The notes beneath the pieces were generated by a model. That model saw only the letters and a program-made list of their open reading frames with translations. It had not been told where the DNA came from and did not search any database. Position numbers and translations under genes: made by a program. A stretch of 64,000 bases of DNA, from the NCBI RefSeq assembly GCF_008327825.1, contig NZ_AP019827.1:1240001-1304000 (forward strand), read 5' to 3'. Below, in pieces: positions 1-9,013 of this stretch; position 1 is the first letter of the stretch, and each line of letters begins with the position of its first letter. The DNA is from Leptotrichia shahii. GTDB taxonomy: Bacteria; Fusobacteriota; Fusobacteriia; Fusobacteriales; Leptotrichiaceae.

Positions 1-9
1 AAACTTCAA

Positions 10-780
10 CTAATTTTCCATAATTTCCACTGCTTGTGGATAAATTTCTCTAATTTCATTTGCAATTTTATCAATTTCTGCAATCAAATAATCTGTACTT
101 CCACGATCTCCTTTCATCGCAATTCTAACATGAACACATCCTTCCTTCGCATAAGGGGCAACTGTCGGATTCGACATTTCAAAATAACCTTTTAGTCTAT
201 CATCAATTCTCCCTTCTGGAACTCCTTTTATTTCAAGAGTCTTCATTAATAAAACATCATTTGAATATTGCTTCAAAAGTGGCAAAACCTGATTATCAAC
301 CATCCATGTCATTTCTCTTGGAGGTCCTGGCAAAACTATTATTTTTTTATTATTTTTTTCATAAAAAAATCCAGGTGCAAGCCCAACTTCATTTTCCAGC
401 AATTTTGAATTTTTCAAAATTGAAGCCTCTTTTCTTCCGCCAGAAGCCACTTCTCCAAAGCCCCTTTCATTATATTTTTTCACAATCAAATCATAATATC
501 TCTCAATAACTTCCAGCTCTTCTCCAAAATAATCAGCCACAACTTCCTTCGTAATATCATCAACCGTAGGTCCAAGCCCTCCAGTAGTAATTACCAGATC
601 AACCCTTTTAAAAGCATTTTCCAAACATTCCTTAAGCCTTCCATAATTATCTCCAACAGTAGTTTGATAATACAAATCAATCCCGATATTTGTAAACTTT
701 GCTGAAATATATTGTGCATTTGTATTTACAATATCTCCAACCAGTAATTCTGTTCCAACGCATATAATTTCTGTTTTCAT
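10..780 (-). CDS. cinA: CinA N-terminal (MoCF-like) domain protein
   Basis: A complete 256-residue protein matching the molybdopterin-binding/competence-damage domain of CinA. It opens with the family start IICVGTELLVGD and has the conserved TTGGLGPTVDD stretch at about residues 65-75 and VLPGPPREM at about 149-157. The usual C-terminal amidase (PncC-like nicotinamide-nucleotide deamidase) domain of about 150 residues is absent; translation stops near the window edge, so this is a one-domain form. The ATG is preceded by an AAAGGA ribosome site. Known role of the domain: ADP-ribose/NAD-derivative pyrophosphatase activity in several bacteria. The stand-alone function here is inferred. Confidence 0.88.
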   Translation of the reverse strand: MKTEIICVGTELLVGDIVNTNAQYISAKFTNIGIDLYYQTTVGDNYGRLKECLENAFKRVDLVITTGGLGPTVDDITKEVVADYFGEELEVIERYYDLIVKKYNERGFGEVASGGRKEASILKNSKLLENEVGLAPGFFYEKNNKKIIVLPGPPREMTWMVDNQVLPLLKQYSNDVLLMKTLEIKGVPEGRIDDRLKGYFEMSNPTVAPYAKEGCVHVRIAMKGDRGSTDYLIAEIDKIANEIREIYPQAVEIMEN

Positions 781-890
781 CTCAGTTTCCTTTCTTTTTT
801 ATTTTTCTGCTTTTTTATTTAAAATACCGCTAAATAAGTTTTAAAGTTAAAAATCCTATTCAACGGTAAATTTATATTTTCAATATTTAA

Positions 891-2576
891 CTATTTTTTT
901 AAAATAATGCTTTCATAAGGTTTCAAAATAATTTTATCATTTGAAATTTTAGGCCCTTCAATGTAATTTGACAATAAAATCGACGTATTTTCTAAATCCA
1001 ATCCTTTAACATCAAACTCGCAAGTTTCACCATAAAAATTAGAAATTACTATCAATTCAGCATTTTCTCCAACTCTCTTGTAGGCATAAACCTTTTCATT
1101 TTCAATATCAAAATCTTCATATCTTCCAGTTATCAGCAATTCTTCATTTCTTCTCAATTTAATCAAATTTTGATAATGATAGAATACAGAATTTAGATCT
1201 TCCATCGCTTTTTTCGCATTAATTTCTTTGTAATTTTCTGAAACTGAAATCCAAGGTATTCCTTCTGTAAATCCTGCATTTTTAGAGTCATCCCATTGAA
1301 CAGGCGTTCTTGAATTATCTCTTGATTTTTGCATTAAAATTTCAATAGCTTCTTCTTCTGAACATCCTTTATCTAATAAAATTTTATAATTATTAGTTGA
1401 CTCAACATCACGATATTTTTCAATTTTATCAAAATACGGATTTGTCATTCCAAATTCTTCACCTTGATAAACATAAGGCGTTCCTTGTAATCCATGAAGA
1501 ACTGTCGCTAACATTTTTGCTGATTCATCGTGATATTCTTTATCATTCCCAAATCTCGATAATGCCCTTGGCTGATCATGATTATTCCAGAAAGTCGCAT
1601 TCCATCCGTTCCCTTCATACATCCCAATTTGCCATTTAGACAATATCTTTTTCAATTGTACAAAATCAAACGGAGCTTTTACCCATTTTTCACCATTTGG
1701 ATAATCAACCTTCAAATGATGAAATGAAAATGTCATTGCCAATTCTTTTTCTTTTGGATTTGAATATTTTATACAATTTTCAATAGCAGTAGACGACATT
1801 TCTCCAACTGTCAATAAATCACTTTCTCCAAATGCTTCTTTATGCAATTCTTTCAAAAATTCATGAATTCTAGGACCATCTGTGTAATATCTTCTCCCAT
1901 CAGCCACAAATCTTTTATCTGTTCCGTCATCATTCAAAAATCTCTGGTCTTTTGAAATCAAATTTATTACATCGAATCTAAATCCATCTACTCCTTTATT
2001 TAACCAATATCTAATCATTTCATACAATTTTTTTCTAACATTTTCATTTTCCCAATTCAAGTCAGCTTGAGTAACATCAAATAGATGTAGATAGTATTGT
2101 CCTCTATTTTCACTCCATTGCCAAGCATTTCCACCAAATTTTGATTCCCAGTTTGTCGGCTCTCTCCCATCAACTGGATCTTTCCAAATGTAAAAATCTT
2201 CAAATTCTGGATCTCTAGCTTCAGATTTTTTAAACCATTCATTTTCAGTCGAAGAATGATTTATAACAATATCCATCACAATTTTTAATCCTCTTTTGTG
2301 AGCTTTATTTAACATTTCCTCAAAATCTTCCATTGTTCCATAACTTTCATCAATGCTGTAATAATCACTAATATCATATCCGTTATCATTCTGAGGCGAT
2401 TTATACATTGGTGTTAACCACAAAACCTCCACTCCAAGTTTCTTCAAATAATCCAGTTTTTGCGTAATTCCTTTTATATCTCCTTGACCACTTCCAGTTG
2501 TATCATTAAAACTTTTTGGATAAATTTGGTATACAACAGATTTATGCCACCATTTTTGTTCAAAATCTTTTTTCAT
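891..2576 (-). CDS. treC: trehalose-6-phosphate hydrolase (GH13)
   Basis: A 561-residue GH13 alpha-glucosidase, full length for the family. The catalytic set is visible: nucleophile D202 in DGFRFDV, acid/base E259 in VGEMSS and transition-state Asp in NNHDQPR (D334). The sequence follows Bacillus TreA very closely, including the YPKSFNDTTGSG and FHHLKVDYPNGEKW stretches that characterise trehalose-6-phosphate hydrolases, so I prefer this over oligo-1,6-glucosidase. It would split PTS-imported trehalose 6-phosphate to glucose and glucose 6-phosphate in the cytosol. No trehalose-specific PTS gene or TreR lies beside it; only a general IIA-Glc is found 15 kb away. Confidence 0.88.
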   Translation of the reverse strand: MKKDFEQKWWHKSVVYQIYPKSFNDTTGSGQGDIKGITQKLDYLKKLGVEVLWLTPMYKSPQNDNGYDISDYYSIDESYGTMEDFEEMLNKAHKRGLKIVMDIVINHSSTENEWFKKSEARDPEFEDFYIWKDPVDGREPTNWESKFGGNAWQWSENRGQYYLHLFDVTQADLNWENENVRKKLYEMIRYWLNKGVDGFRFDVINLISKDQRFLNDDGTDKRFVADGRRYYTDGPRIHEFLKELHKEAFGESDLLTVGEMSSTAIENCIKYSNPKEKELAMTFSFHHLKVDYPNGEKWVKAPFDFVQLKKILSKWQIGMYEGNGWNATFWNNHDQPRALSRFGNDKEYHDESAKMLATVLHGLQGTPYVYQGEEFGMTNPYFDKIEKYRDVESTNNYKILLDKGCSEEEAIEILMQKSRDNSRTPVQWDDSKNAGFTEGIPWISVSENYKEINAKKAMEDLNSVFYHYQNLIKLRRNEELLITGRYEDFDIENEKVYAYKRVGENAELIVISNFYGETCEFDVKGLDLENTSILLSNYIEGPKISNDKIILKPYESIILKK

Positions 2577-2663
2577 AAAGTTTTCTCCTATATTTTATAT
2601 ATTTTTACTTTAATTATACCTTACTATTTTCATATATACAAACAAATTTTTATTTTTAAAATT

Positions 2664-2678
2664 TACAAACGCTTTCTA
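2664..2678 (-). promoter_or_regulatory. possible catabolite-responsive (cre-like) operator upstream of treC
   Basis: On the minus strand this reads TAGAAAGCGTTTGTA, matching about 13 of 15 positions of the LacI-family/CcpA cre consensus WTGNAANCGNWNNCW. It lies about 90 bases before the treC start codon, in the only space available for the treC promoter. Catabolite control of a trehalose gene would make sense, but a single near-match in AT-rich DNA is weak evidence. Confidence 0.25.
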
Positions 2679-2724
2679 AAACTCTATTTAATACTAAAAT
2701 CTTACATTAAATCCGCTACTCAAA

Positions 2725-2750
2725 TAAAAAAGAATAGCTATAACTATTCT
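2725..2750 (-). terminator. intrinsic terminator after the ttcA-like gene
   Basis: AGAATAG (2731-2737) pairs with CTATTCT (2744-2750), and an uninterrupted A run on the plus strand gives a U tract on the minus strand. It begins six bases past the stop codon of the thiolase gene. Confidence 0.7.
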
Positions 2751-2755
2751 AACAT

Positions 2756-3589
2756 TTATTTATCTTTATTTATATTGCCACCAGTATATCCAAAAACATA
2801 ATCCAAATTTATATTTTTCATTGAATTAAACACACTTTGCTTTACTCCTGGATTTTTTTCTTCAAGCTCTGCTAATAAATTTTTTACTTCCCTACGTTTA
2901 CTTGAAGTTTTTCCAGCTTCAATTGTACATCCGCAATTCATTGCACGAATCCCATTTGTTTTTGTATAATCAATTATATCAGCTTCTTTCACATAAATTA
3001 AGGGTCGAATTAATTCTAATTTCCCAGAAGTTGAGGGAACTTTTGGAGTCATTGTTTTCATTGTTCCAGCATAAAGCATATTTATAAGAGTGGTTTCAAT
3101 CACATCATCAAAATGATGCCCAAGCGTCAATTTATTAAATCCAAGTTCTTCCACTTGTGTATACAAAATTCCACGTCGCATTTTGGCACATAAAAAGCAC
3201 GGATAATCTTGTGCCTTTTCATTTGCAATTTCCCAAATATTTGTATCAATAATCTCACAGTCAATATTTAACTTATCCAAATTATTTTTAAAATTATCTA
3301 AATCAGAATTTCTAAATCCTGGATTCAAGCTAACTGCCTTAAATTCAAAATTCTTCCGTCTATCTTTCTTCAATTCCTGAAATAATTTTACCAAAAGTAA
3401 GCTGTCCTTTCCACCAGAAACACCAATTGCAATTTTATCCCCATCTTGAATCATATCAAAATCACTAATTGCCTTCAAGAATTTTGACCAAATACTTTTT
3501 TTATAAGTTGTCACTATACTCTTTTCAATTTCCTCCACATCCTTCATCGGACAATCTGGAAGAATTGCTTCACATACTAAATTTACCAC
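2756..3589 (-). CDS. TtcA-family tRNA 2-thiolation protein (copy 1)
   Basis: A 277-residue PP-loop ATP pyrophosphatase. SGGKDS lies at residues 58-63. The cysteines expected for the iron-sulphur cluster of TtcA are present: a CxxC pair (C131, C134 in PCFLC) and a C-terminal CGC (C219/C221). GHHFDD at about 157-162 is another family signature. TtcA makes 2-thiocytidine at position 32 of tRNA; bacterial relatives of this length are annotated the same way. The start is a GTG behind a strong AAAGGAGAAGG site. A second paralogue lies at 60258-61181 with the same motifs; which one modifies C32 cannot be told from the sequence. Confidence 0.82.
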   Translation of the reverse strand: MVNLVCEAILPDCPMKDVEEIEKSIVTTYKKSIWSKFLKAISDFDMIQDGDKIAIGVSGGKDSLLLVKLFQELKKDRRKNFEFKAVSLNPGFRNSDLDNFKNNLDKLNIDCEIIDTNIWEIANEKAQDYPCFLCAKMRRGILYTQVEELGFNKLTLGHHFDDVIETTLINMLYAGTMKTMTPKVPSTSGKLELIRPLIYVKEADIIDYTKTNGIRAMNCGCTIEAGKTSSKRREVKNLLAELEEKNPGVKQSVFNSMKNINLDYVFGYTGGNINKDK

Positions 3590-3911
3590 TTTCCTTCTCC
3601 TTTAATATTTTATACTTTTATTTTTTTATTTTTAAACAAGAAATCAAGACTCTCATTAAGCATTTATACTTTCGATTTTAAATAAAAATAATAAAAAGCT
3701 GCCATATATAAGGATTTCACCACTTATTTTAAGACAACTTTCACTTTAAAGATTACACTTCTCATTCACATGAACTGCTCCTACTTTTAAAAGTCAGAAA
3801 CCTCCTGTTATTTTTTGCTAAATTCTAAAATCAATTGTTGGAATGCTTTATTACAATATTACTGACTACATGCTTAATTTTTGCCATTTTATCTAATTAT
3901 TTTCGCTAACA
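3590..3911. other. intergenic, no gene seen
   Basis: About 320 AT-rich bases without an open frame of interest. Around 3634-3655 the text acaagaaatcaagactctcatt looks like a worn version of the palindromic core found in the A/B repeats elsewhere in the window, but the flanks do not match well enough to call a copy. Confidence 0.4.
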
Positions 3912-4529
3912 TTAAATAACTTCTGCATTTTTAGCTGTAAAATTTATTTTCTTATTTTCTTCATTAATTACATTTCCATATTTATCTTCTATATAATGTA
4001 TTTTTTCAATAAGCCCTTCATCTCGTGAATCAATTCTAAATGCCGCTTTATATTCTTCAAGAGCCTTTTTGTGCCGCCCCATATGCTCATACTTTCTAGC
4101 AAAATCAATATGTGCAATATACATATCAAAATCAAGGAATATCGCAAGATCATAACAATCAACTGCTTCTGATATTTTACCCTTTCTTGAGTAAATATTT
4201 CCCAAAAGGAACAAAATAAATGGCTCATCCTTTGTACTCACATCAAGTGCCTTGTTAAAATTTTCCTCAGCTTTTTCAAGTTCTTCGTTTTCATAATACA
4301 AATAACCTAAAAAGGCTCGTATTTCAATTTCATTTGGCTGTAATTTAACTAATTTTTCATAAATTTCAATTGCTTTATCATTTTCCTTTAGTGCATGATA
4401 AATAGAAGCCAATGTTTTTAATACTTCCACATCATCTGGATTATTTTTTATTTTTTCTAAATTTTCTTTAAGAAGCTGTTCATTATTTTCGTTGTATCTT
4501 ATTTCTCTAAAAATCAATGTTTCTAACAT
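3912..4529 (-). CDS. TPR-repeat protein
   Basis: A 205-residue soluble protein made of about four tetratricopeptide repeats: ALKENDKAIEIYEKL, ENEELEKAEENFNKAL, RKGKISEAVDCYDLA and HMGRHKKALEEYKAA show the alternating small/large residues of TPR helices. There is no signal peptide and no catalytic domain. TPRs are protein-interaction scaffolds; the partner is unknown. The ribosome site upstream of the chosen ATG is poor (GGGAAATA), so a slightly different start is possible. It stands alone between two long intergenic gaps. Confidence 0.7.
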   Translation of the reverse strand: MLETLIFREIRYNENNEQLLKENLEKIKNNPDDVEVLKTLASIYHALKENDKAIEIYEKLVKLQPNEIEIRAFLGYLYYENEELEKAEENFNKALDVSTKDEPFILFLLGNIYSRKGKISEAVDCYDLAIFLDFDMYIAHIDFARKYEHMGRHKKALEEYKAAFRIDSRDEGLIEKIHYIEDKYGNVINEENKKINFTAKNAEVI

Positions 4530-4951
4530 TATTTCCCATTGCTACTATATCTACTTTTAATTAAAACACCGGTCTTTCTTAATTAAATAGCCTGTATTAA
4601 TGTAGCATCTCCTTTCTTTTTCTTAATTTTGGCAAAAGTTTCAAAAATTATCTAAAATCTAATAAAAAATCTATAATTTGGAGAATTTATAATTTTAGGT
4701 TGTTTTTAAGTTGAATATTATAATCATAATTTATGTGAGATTTAAAATTATAAAATTAATAATTAAATTTTTAAAACCATAGAATTTATATTTAATTAAA
4801 ATAAAAATTATAGAATTGCATAAACATATTTAAATTTCTTAACTTATTTTATCACAAATAACGATTTTAGTAAATAACATTATTCAGAAAATTTTTTCTA
4901 CCCTTTTAAAATTTAAGATTAGAAAACCACATAAAATGGGAATTTTAAACA
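4530..4951. other. intergenic, no gene seen
   Basis: About 420 bases of extremely AT-rich DNA between the TPR gene and the Sel1 lipoprotein gene. I see no open frame, no clear hairpin terminator and no copy of the A, B or C repeats. Confidence 0.5.
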
Positions 4952-5683
4952 TTATTTTAATTTTTCCAATTTATTTTTCGCTTCTTGACTTCCAGATTTT
5001 ATAGCCTTTTCATAATATTCTCTAGCTTCCTTTGTACTTTTTTCTACACCTTTTCCATTTGAATATAAATCTCCAAGCGCTTCATACATAGGGGCTGCTT
5101 CTTTATCCATTCTACCTTCCGTCTTTTTATAAAACTCTATTGATTTTGCATAATCTCCAACTTTTTCATAAAGTTTTCCAAGTCTATAACTTGAAACTAA
5201 ATCTCCGCTGCTATCCCCAATTTCATAGTAAAATTCTGCATCATCCAGGCTCTTTTTCACTCCGAGTCCATTTTCGGACATTATTCCCAAATATCTAGGT
5301 CCTTGTGCATCTCCACCATCAACAGAACTTGAAAATGAATCAAATGCCTTCTTATAATCTTTTTTTACTCCCAGTCCTTCCAAGTAAAGAATTCCAATAT
5401 TTCTCATTGCACGATAATTCTTCTTTTCAGCAGCTTTCTTACTCCATTCCATAGACTTCTTGTAATCCGCCTTTACTCCATTTCCTTGAAGATATATTTC
5501 TCCAAGCTCAGCCTGTGCTTCCACATCTCCTTTTTTTGCTTTTTCTGTCAATTCCTTAATTCTATCATTCATTTTATTTTCCAAAGTTACATTATCTTTG
5601 AAATTTCTTGTTCTTTTATTTTTCTTTCCACAGCTGAATACTAAAATCAATATTAATACTGCAATAATATATTTTTTTTTCAT
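4952..5683 (-). CDS. Sel1-repeat lipoprotein
   Basis: A 243-residue protein with a lipoprotein signal: charged MKKKY, a hydrophobic core and the lipobox LVFSC with cysteine at residue 18. The mature part holds about five Sel1-like repeats of roughly 36 residues (for example AELGEIYLQGNGVKADYKKS, NIGILYLEGLGVKKDYKKAF, YLGIMSENGLGVKKSLDDAE), followed by a TPR-like stretch and a final Sel1 repeat. It is probably anchored to a membrane and acts in protein-protein contacts. It is one of several Sel1/TPR genes in the window, none adjacent to another. Confidence 0.78.
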   Translation of the reverse strand: MKKKYIIAVLILILVFSCGKKNKRTRNFKDNVTLENKMNDRIKELTEKAKKGDVEAQAELGEIYLQGNGVKADYKKSMEWSKKAAEKKNYRAMRNIGILYLEGLGVKKDYKKAFDSFSSSVDGGDAQGPRYLGIMSENGLGVKKSLDDAEFYYEIGDSSGDLVSSYRLGKLYEKVGDYAKSIEFYKKTEGRMDKEAAPMYEALGDLYSNGKGVEKSTKEAREYYEKAIKSGSQEAKNKLEKLK

Positions 5684-5817
5684 AATTTCCTTCTTTCTAT
5701 TCCATTACCACTTTTTTATCTTAAATTTCTTGATACATATTTCTTTTAATTTATATTTTTCCCATTCAAACAGGAAACTGGCTATAAATTTCTTTACAAT
5801 ACCTGTTAGAAAATAAT

Positions 5818-5857
5818 ATAAAATATAACCTCTATTTTTAAACGGGATTTAACATTA
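5818..5857 (+). repeat. partial copy of repeat B (one arm)
   Basis: ATAAAATATAACCTCTATTT followed by TTAAACGGGATTTAACATTA matches the terminal arm of the full B copies at 43052-43174 and 8768-9013. The other arm is not recognisable, so this is a fragment. Confidence 0.55.
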
Positions 5858-5968
5858 GCAAAAAATAAAAATCCTTTGCCTTACAATATCATTTTCTAAT
5901 AAAGCTAATTTAAAATTAAACTTATAAATTTAATTATTTTATTTTTATCAATCTATTTTAAAAAAATT

Positions 5969-6511
5969 TTAATAAATTATAATTCCTGCAATCGCTGCAA
6001 TTACTGTCAGCAATATTGGGCTCATTTTCCATTTTAATACAAGTGCCACTGACACAGCAAATATCACAACACTTTTCCAGTCAATAAAATTATTTTTATC
6101 AATCAATAACATTGCAGCCGCTAAAATCAGTCCAACAACAACAATTTTAAGTCCAGCAAATGCATTGTCTATATATTTATTGTCTTGAAACTTTAAATAA
6201 AATTTACTAAAAAAAGACATTACAATGACTGATGGAAAAATCAGCCCTATCGTCGCAACTGTTCCAGTCAAAACCCCATTCCAAACTCCCGCTTTGTTCC
6301 CAACTAAATATCCAACATAAGTCGCTGAATTTAATGAAATTGGACCTGGGGTCACCTGAGAAATTGCTACAATATCTGTAAACTGCTGTACATTTATCCA
6401 TTTATGAAAATCTACTACATCGGCTTGAATAAGGGGTAAAATCGCATATCCTCCTCCAAAACTGAACAATCCTATCTTAAAAAATATAGAAAATAATGTC
6501 AACAATATCAT
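5969..6511 (-). CDS. chromate transporter family half-protein
   Basis: A 180-residue membrane protein of the CHR family. It has the family opening FFKIGLFSFGGGYAILPLIQADVV (residues 10-33 region) and SQVTPGPISLNSATYVGY. CHR proteins come as about 400-residue two-domain forms or as pairs of about 180-residue halves encoded together, as here. About six membrane segments are expected. The gene overlaps the upstream half by four bases (ATGA), so the two are translationally coupled and probably form a heterodimer. Substrate by family is chromate/sulfate efflux; the real substrate in this organism is unknown. Confidence 0.85.
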   Translation of the reverse strand: MILLTLFSIFFKIGLFSFGGGYAILPLIQADVVDFHKWINVQQFTDIVAISQVTPGPISLNSATYVGYLVGNKAGVWNGVLTGTVATIGLIFPSVIVMSFFSKFYLKFQDNKYIDNAFAGLKIVVVGLILAAAMLLIDKNNFIDWKSVVIFAVSVALVLKWKMSPILLTVIAAIAGIIIY

Positions 6512-7047
6512 TTATTTTTCCTCCAAATCATCCAAATATTCCCAAAAACAGCACCTAAAACAATCATTGCAACAGGCGGAAATTTCAAAAATACTACCAT
6601 TGCTGCCACCAAAATCACAATCCATAATGTTTTACGATTAATTTTAGCCGATTTCCCAATAGTATAAACACTCGCTGCAATTAATGCAACCACCATCGGT
6701 CTTATAGCCTTAAAAGCCTTTATCACATAAACGTTATCTTGTATATTGCTAAACAACGAAGCTATAAGAAGAATTACTATAAACGACGGCAATGTCGAAG
6801 CTATGACAGTAACTGCTACTCCTAGCATTTTTTTCATCTTATATCCCACAAAAACCGATATATTTACCGCCAATGCACCAGGTGAGGACTGTGCAAGAGC
6901 CAAAAGTTTGACAAATTCCTCTTCCTCAATCCACTTTTTCTTAGCCACAATTTCAGCCTGAATAATCGGAACCATGGCGTATCCACCACCAAGAGTAAAC
7001 GCACCAATTTTAAAGAAAATCCAGAATAATTCTAAATATACTTTCAT
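6508..7047 (-). CDS. chromate transporter family half-protein
   Basis: A 179-residue CHR-family half, first gene of the pair. It repeats the signatures of its partner with changes: FFKIGAFTLGGGYAMVPIIQAEIV near the N-terminus and AQSSPGALAVNISVFVGYK at about residues 50-68. Several hydrophobic spans follow, ending in a short KNK tail. The four-base overlap with the downstream half supports a heterodimeric exporter. Nothing upstream resembles a ChrB regulator. Confidence 0.85.
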   Translation of the reverse strand: MKVYLELFWIFFKIGAFTLGGGYAMVPIIQAEIVAKKKWIEEEEFVKLLALAQSSPGALAVNISVFVGYKMKKMLGVAVTVIASTLPSFIVILLIASLFSNIQDNVYVIKAFKAIRPMVVALIAASVYTIGKSAKINRKTLWIVILVAAMVVFLKFPPVAMIVLGAVFGNIWMIWRKNK

Positions 7048-7237
7048 TTTACTTTACTGCCTTTCCAAATCATTTATTTCTCATTTTATCACAAATATTA
7101 TAATATTACAAATATCGAAAAATATGGAGACATAATTTCCTCCATGAAAATAAAATTCAGACATTTTTCTCTATAATTACAAATTTTTAAAAATATTGTA
7201 AACTTGTCAAAATGTAGAGATATAGCATGATGCCACA

Positions 7238-7270
7238 TAAAAAAAGATAGCCAGCTTTTGACTATCTTTC
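7238..7270 (-). terminator. intrinsic terminator after the M18 peptidase gene
   Basis: On the minus strand AAAGATAG (from 7269-7262) pairs with CTATCTTT (7250-7243) around an 11-base loop, and a T tract follows. It begins about 15 bases past the peptidase stop codon. Confidence 0.75.
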
Positions 7271-7284
7271 TAAAAACAGCAATT

Positions 7285-8637
7285 CTAACCTTTTGAAAAA
7301 AATTCCTTTGCCAATTCCTTCAAATAAAATACATCAAAAATTCCACATAATTCACGCACCGAATGCATTGCAAACATTGGAATTCCAAGATCTACTCCAT
7401 CTACATCCAGATGTGTTGATGAAATTGGACCAATTGTACTTCCGCCAAGCTCATTTGACTCATTTACAAATGGCTGTATCTGTATTTCTGTACCTTCAAC
7501 AAGCTGCTTAATTACCGCAATCGAATATCCATCAGAAGTATATTTCTGCTTTGCACTTATCTTTATTGAAATCCCTTCGTTTATTTTTCCACGATTTGTA
7601 GGATCTGTTTTTCCTAAATGTGCAGGATGTGCCGCATGTGCCGCATCAGCTGACAAAATATATGAACTTTCAAGCATTTGTAAAAAATCTTCTCGATTTA
7701 GCCCAAGAGCCAATGAAATTCTTTCTAGCGTATTTAATAAATAATTAGAATCTGCCCCCTGTTTTGTTGCACTTCCTATCTCCTCATTGTCAAAAGCTAC
7801 AAAGACATTAATTCTATCCTGATTTTCTTCAGCTTCCACAAGACCAATCAGTCCCGTATAAACAGAAGCAAGATTGTCAATTTTTGGCGATGACATGAAT
7901 TCCTCATTTGCCCCCAAAAGACATCCTTTTTCTGTTGCATATAAATACAAGTCAAAATCAATTATATCTTCTTTTTTTATCTCAGTTTTCTTCAAAATAA
8001 TTCTTTCAAGATACCCTTCTCTTTCAAAATTCTTATTAATAAGTGAAATTACAGGTAGAACATCATTTTGCTTATCAATTTTTACACCATTATTTACTTC
8101 TCTGTTTTGATGAATTGCTAAATTTGGTATTGTCAAAAGCGGTTCATCTATCCTAATTTTTATAGTTTTCGGGAAAAATGTATCCTCTCCTCTCACAATA
8201 ACACGGCCAGCAATGGAAAGTGGCCTGTCAAACCATGTACTTAAGATTGGCCCTCCATAAACTTCCGTATTCAATCTCACTACATTTTCTGTGACTATTT
8301 CAGGACTAGGCTTTATTCTAAAACAAGGAGAATCCGTATGTGCCCCAAATATCTTAAAACCTTTTTTTACATCAAAATTTTCTCCAACTGTAAAAGCAAT
8401 TATTGTGGAACTAGATTTTTTTAAAAAATACTTTCCGCCTTTTTTAATTTCCCATTTCTCACGTGGCATAATTCTTTCAAACCCGTTTTCATCCAAAATA
8501 TCCGAACAGTTTTTCACAACGTGATAAGTACTTGGACTTTCATCGATAAATTCGATAACTTCCCTTGCAAAACTTTTCACTTCCATCTCAATAAAATTTT
8601 TCTGTATCTCTTCCAGCTCTCTCGTTGTGTGTATCAT
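7285..8637 (-). CDS. apeB: M18 family aminopeptidase
   Basis: A 450-residue zinc aminopeptidase of the M18 (aspartyl/ApeB) family. Metal-binding motifs are visible: GAHTDSPCFRIKP with H100, the FDNEEIGS glutamate pair near residue 290, SADAAHAAHPAH near 328-340 and the C-terminal AMHSVRELCG histidine. Cytosolic; it would trim N-terminal residues from peptides, fitting a peptide-fermenting organism that also carries an OPT peptide transporter and PepF in this window. Monocistronic with its own terminator. Confidence 0.9.
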   Translation of the reverse strand: MIHTTRELEEIQKNFIEMEVKSFAREVIEFIDESPSTYHVVKNCSDILDENGFERIMPREKWEIKKGGKYFLKKSSSTIIAFTVGENFDVKKGFKIFGAHTDSPCFRIKPSPEIVTENVVRLNTEVYGGPILSTWFDRPLSIAGRVIVRGEDTFFPKTIKIRIDEPLLTIPNLAIHQNREVNNGVKIDKQNDVLPVISLINKNFEREGYLERIILKKTEIKKEDIIDFDLYLYATEKGCLLGANEEFMSSPKIDNLASVYTGLIGLVEAEENQDRINVFVAFDNEEIGSATKQGADSNYLLNTLERISLALGLNREDFLQMLESSYILSADAAHAAHPAHLGKTDPTNRGKINEGISIKISAKQKYTSDGYSIAVIKQLVEGTEIQIQPFVNESNELGGSTIGPISSTHLDVDGVDLGIPMFAMHSVRELCGIFDVFYLKELAKEFFSKG

Positions 8638-8767
8638 CTCTATTCATTCCTCTCAAATACAAATTTAAATTATTTAAAAATATTTCCCTATTAACAATAT
8701 TGTACCCCATAATTTCAGATAATCAAAAAAAATTTTGATATTTTTTTAAATTTTTTTCTTTTTGCGT

Positions 8768-9013
8768 TATACTATTTCCCATTAAAATAATATAATTGGT
8801 ATACCTTCTGTTACTCAAAGGGTCAAGACCCCTTGCTTCAAGATATTTATTTTATTAAATTCTAAGTTTGTATAGTTATCGAACAGGTCTAATGTATTCT
8901 CACTTTATCCTATTATTAAAACAATAAATTTGATATATCTTCTACAAGGAATTAAGACTCCTTGTCAGAAACTGTAAAATATAATTTCTATTTTTCAAAT
9001 GGATTTAGCATTA
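8768..9013 (+). repeat. repeat B, interrupted by a copy of repeat A
   Basis: The left end TATACTATTTCCCATTAAAA (8768-8787) and the right part from 8915 (ATTAAAACAATAAATTTG through to GATTTAGCATTA) together reproduce the B element at 43052-43174. The sequence between is foreign to B and contains an A core. ATTAAAA occurs at 8781-8787 and again at 8915-8921, as expected for a 7-base target duplication. The distal B end supplies the TAA stop of the downstream esterase gene. Confidence 0.7.
8788..8914 (+). repeat. repeat A copy nested in repeat B
   Basis: Contains the core CAAAGGGTCAAGACCCCTTG (8816-8835), the shared right arm CTTCAAGATATTTATTTTAT and the terminal GAACAGGTCTA (8881-8891), which is the exact reverse complement of the left end TAGACCTGTTC of the copy at 27300. 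Its left arm is diverged. Confidence 0.65.
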
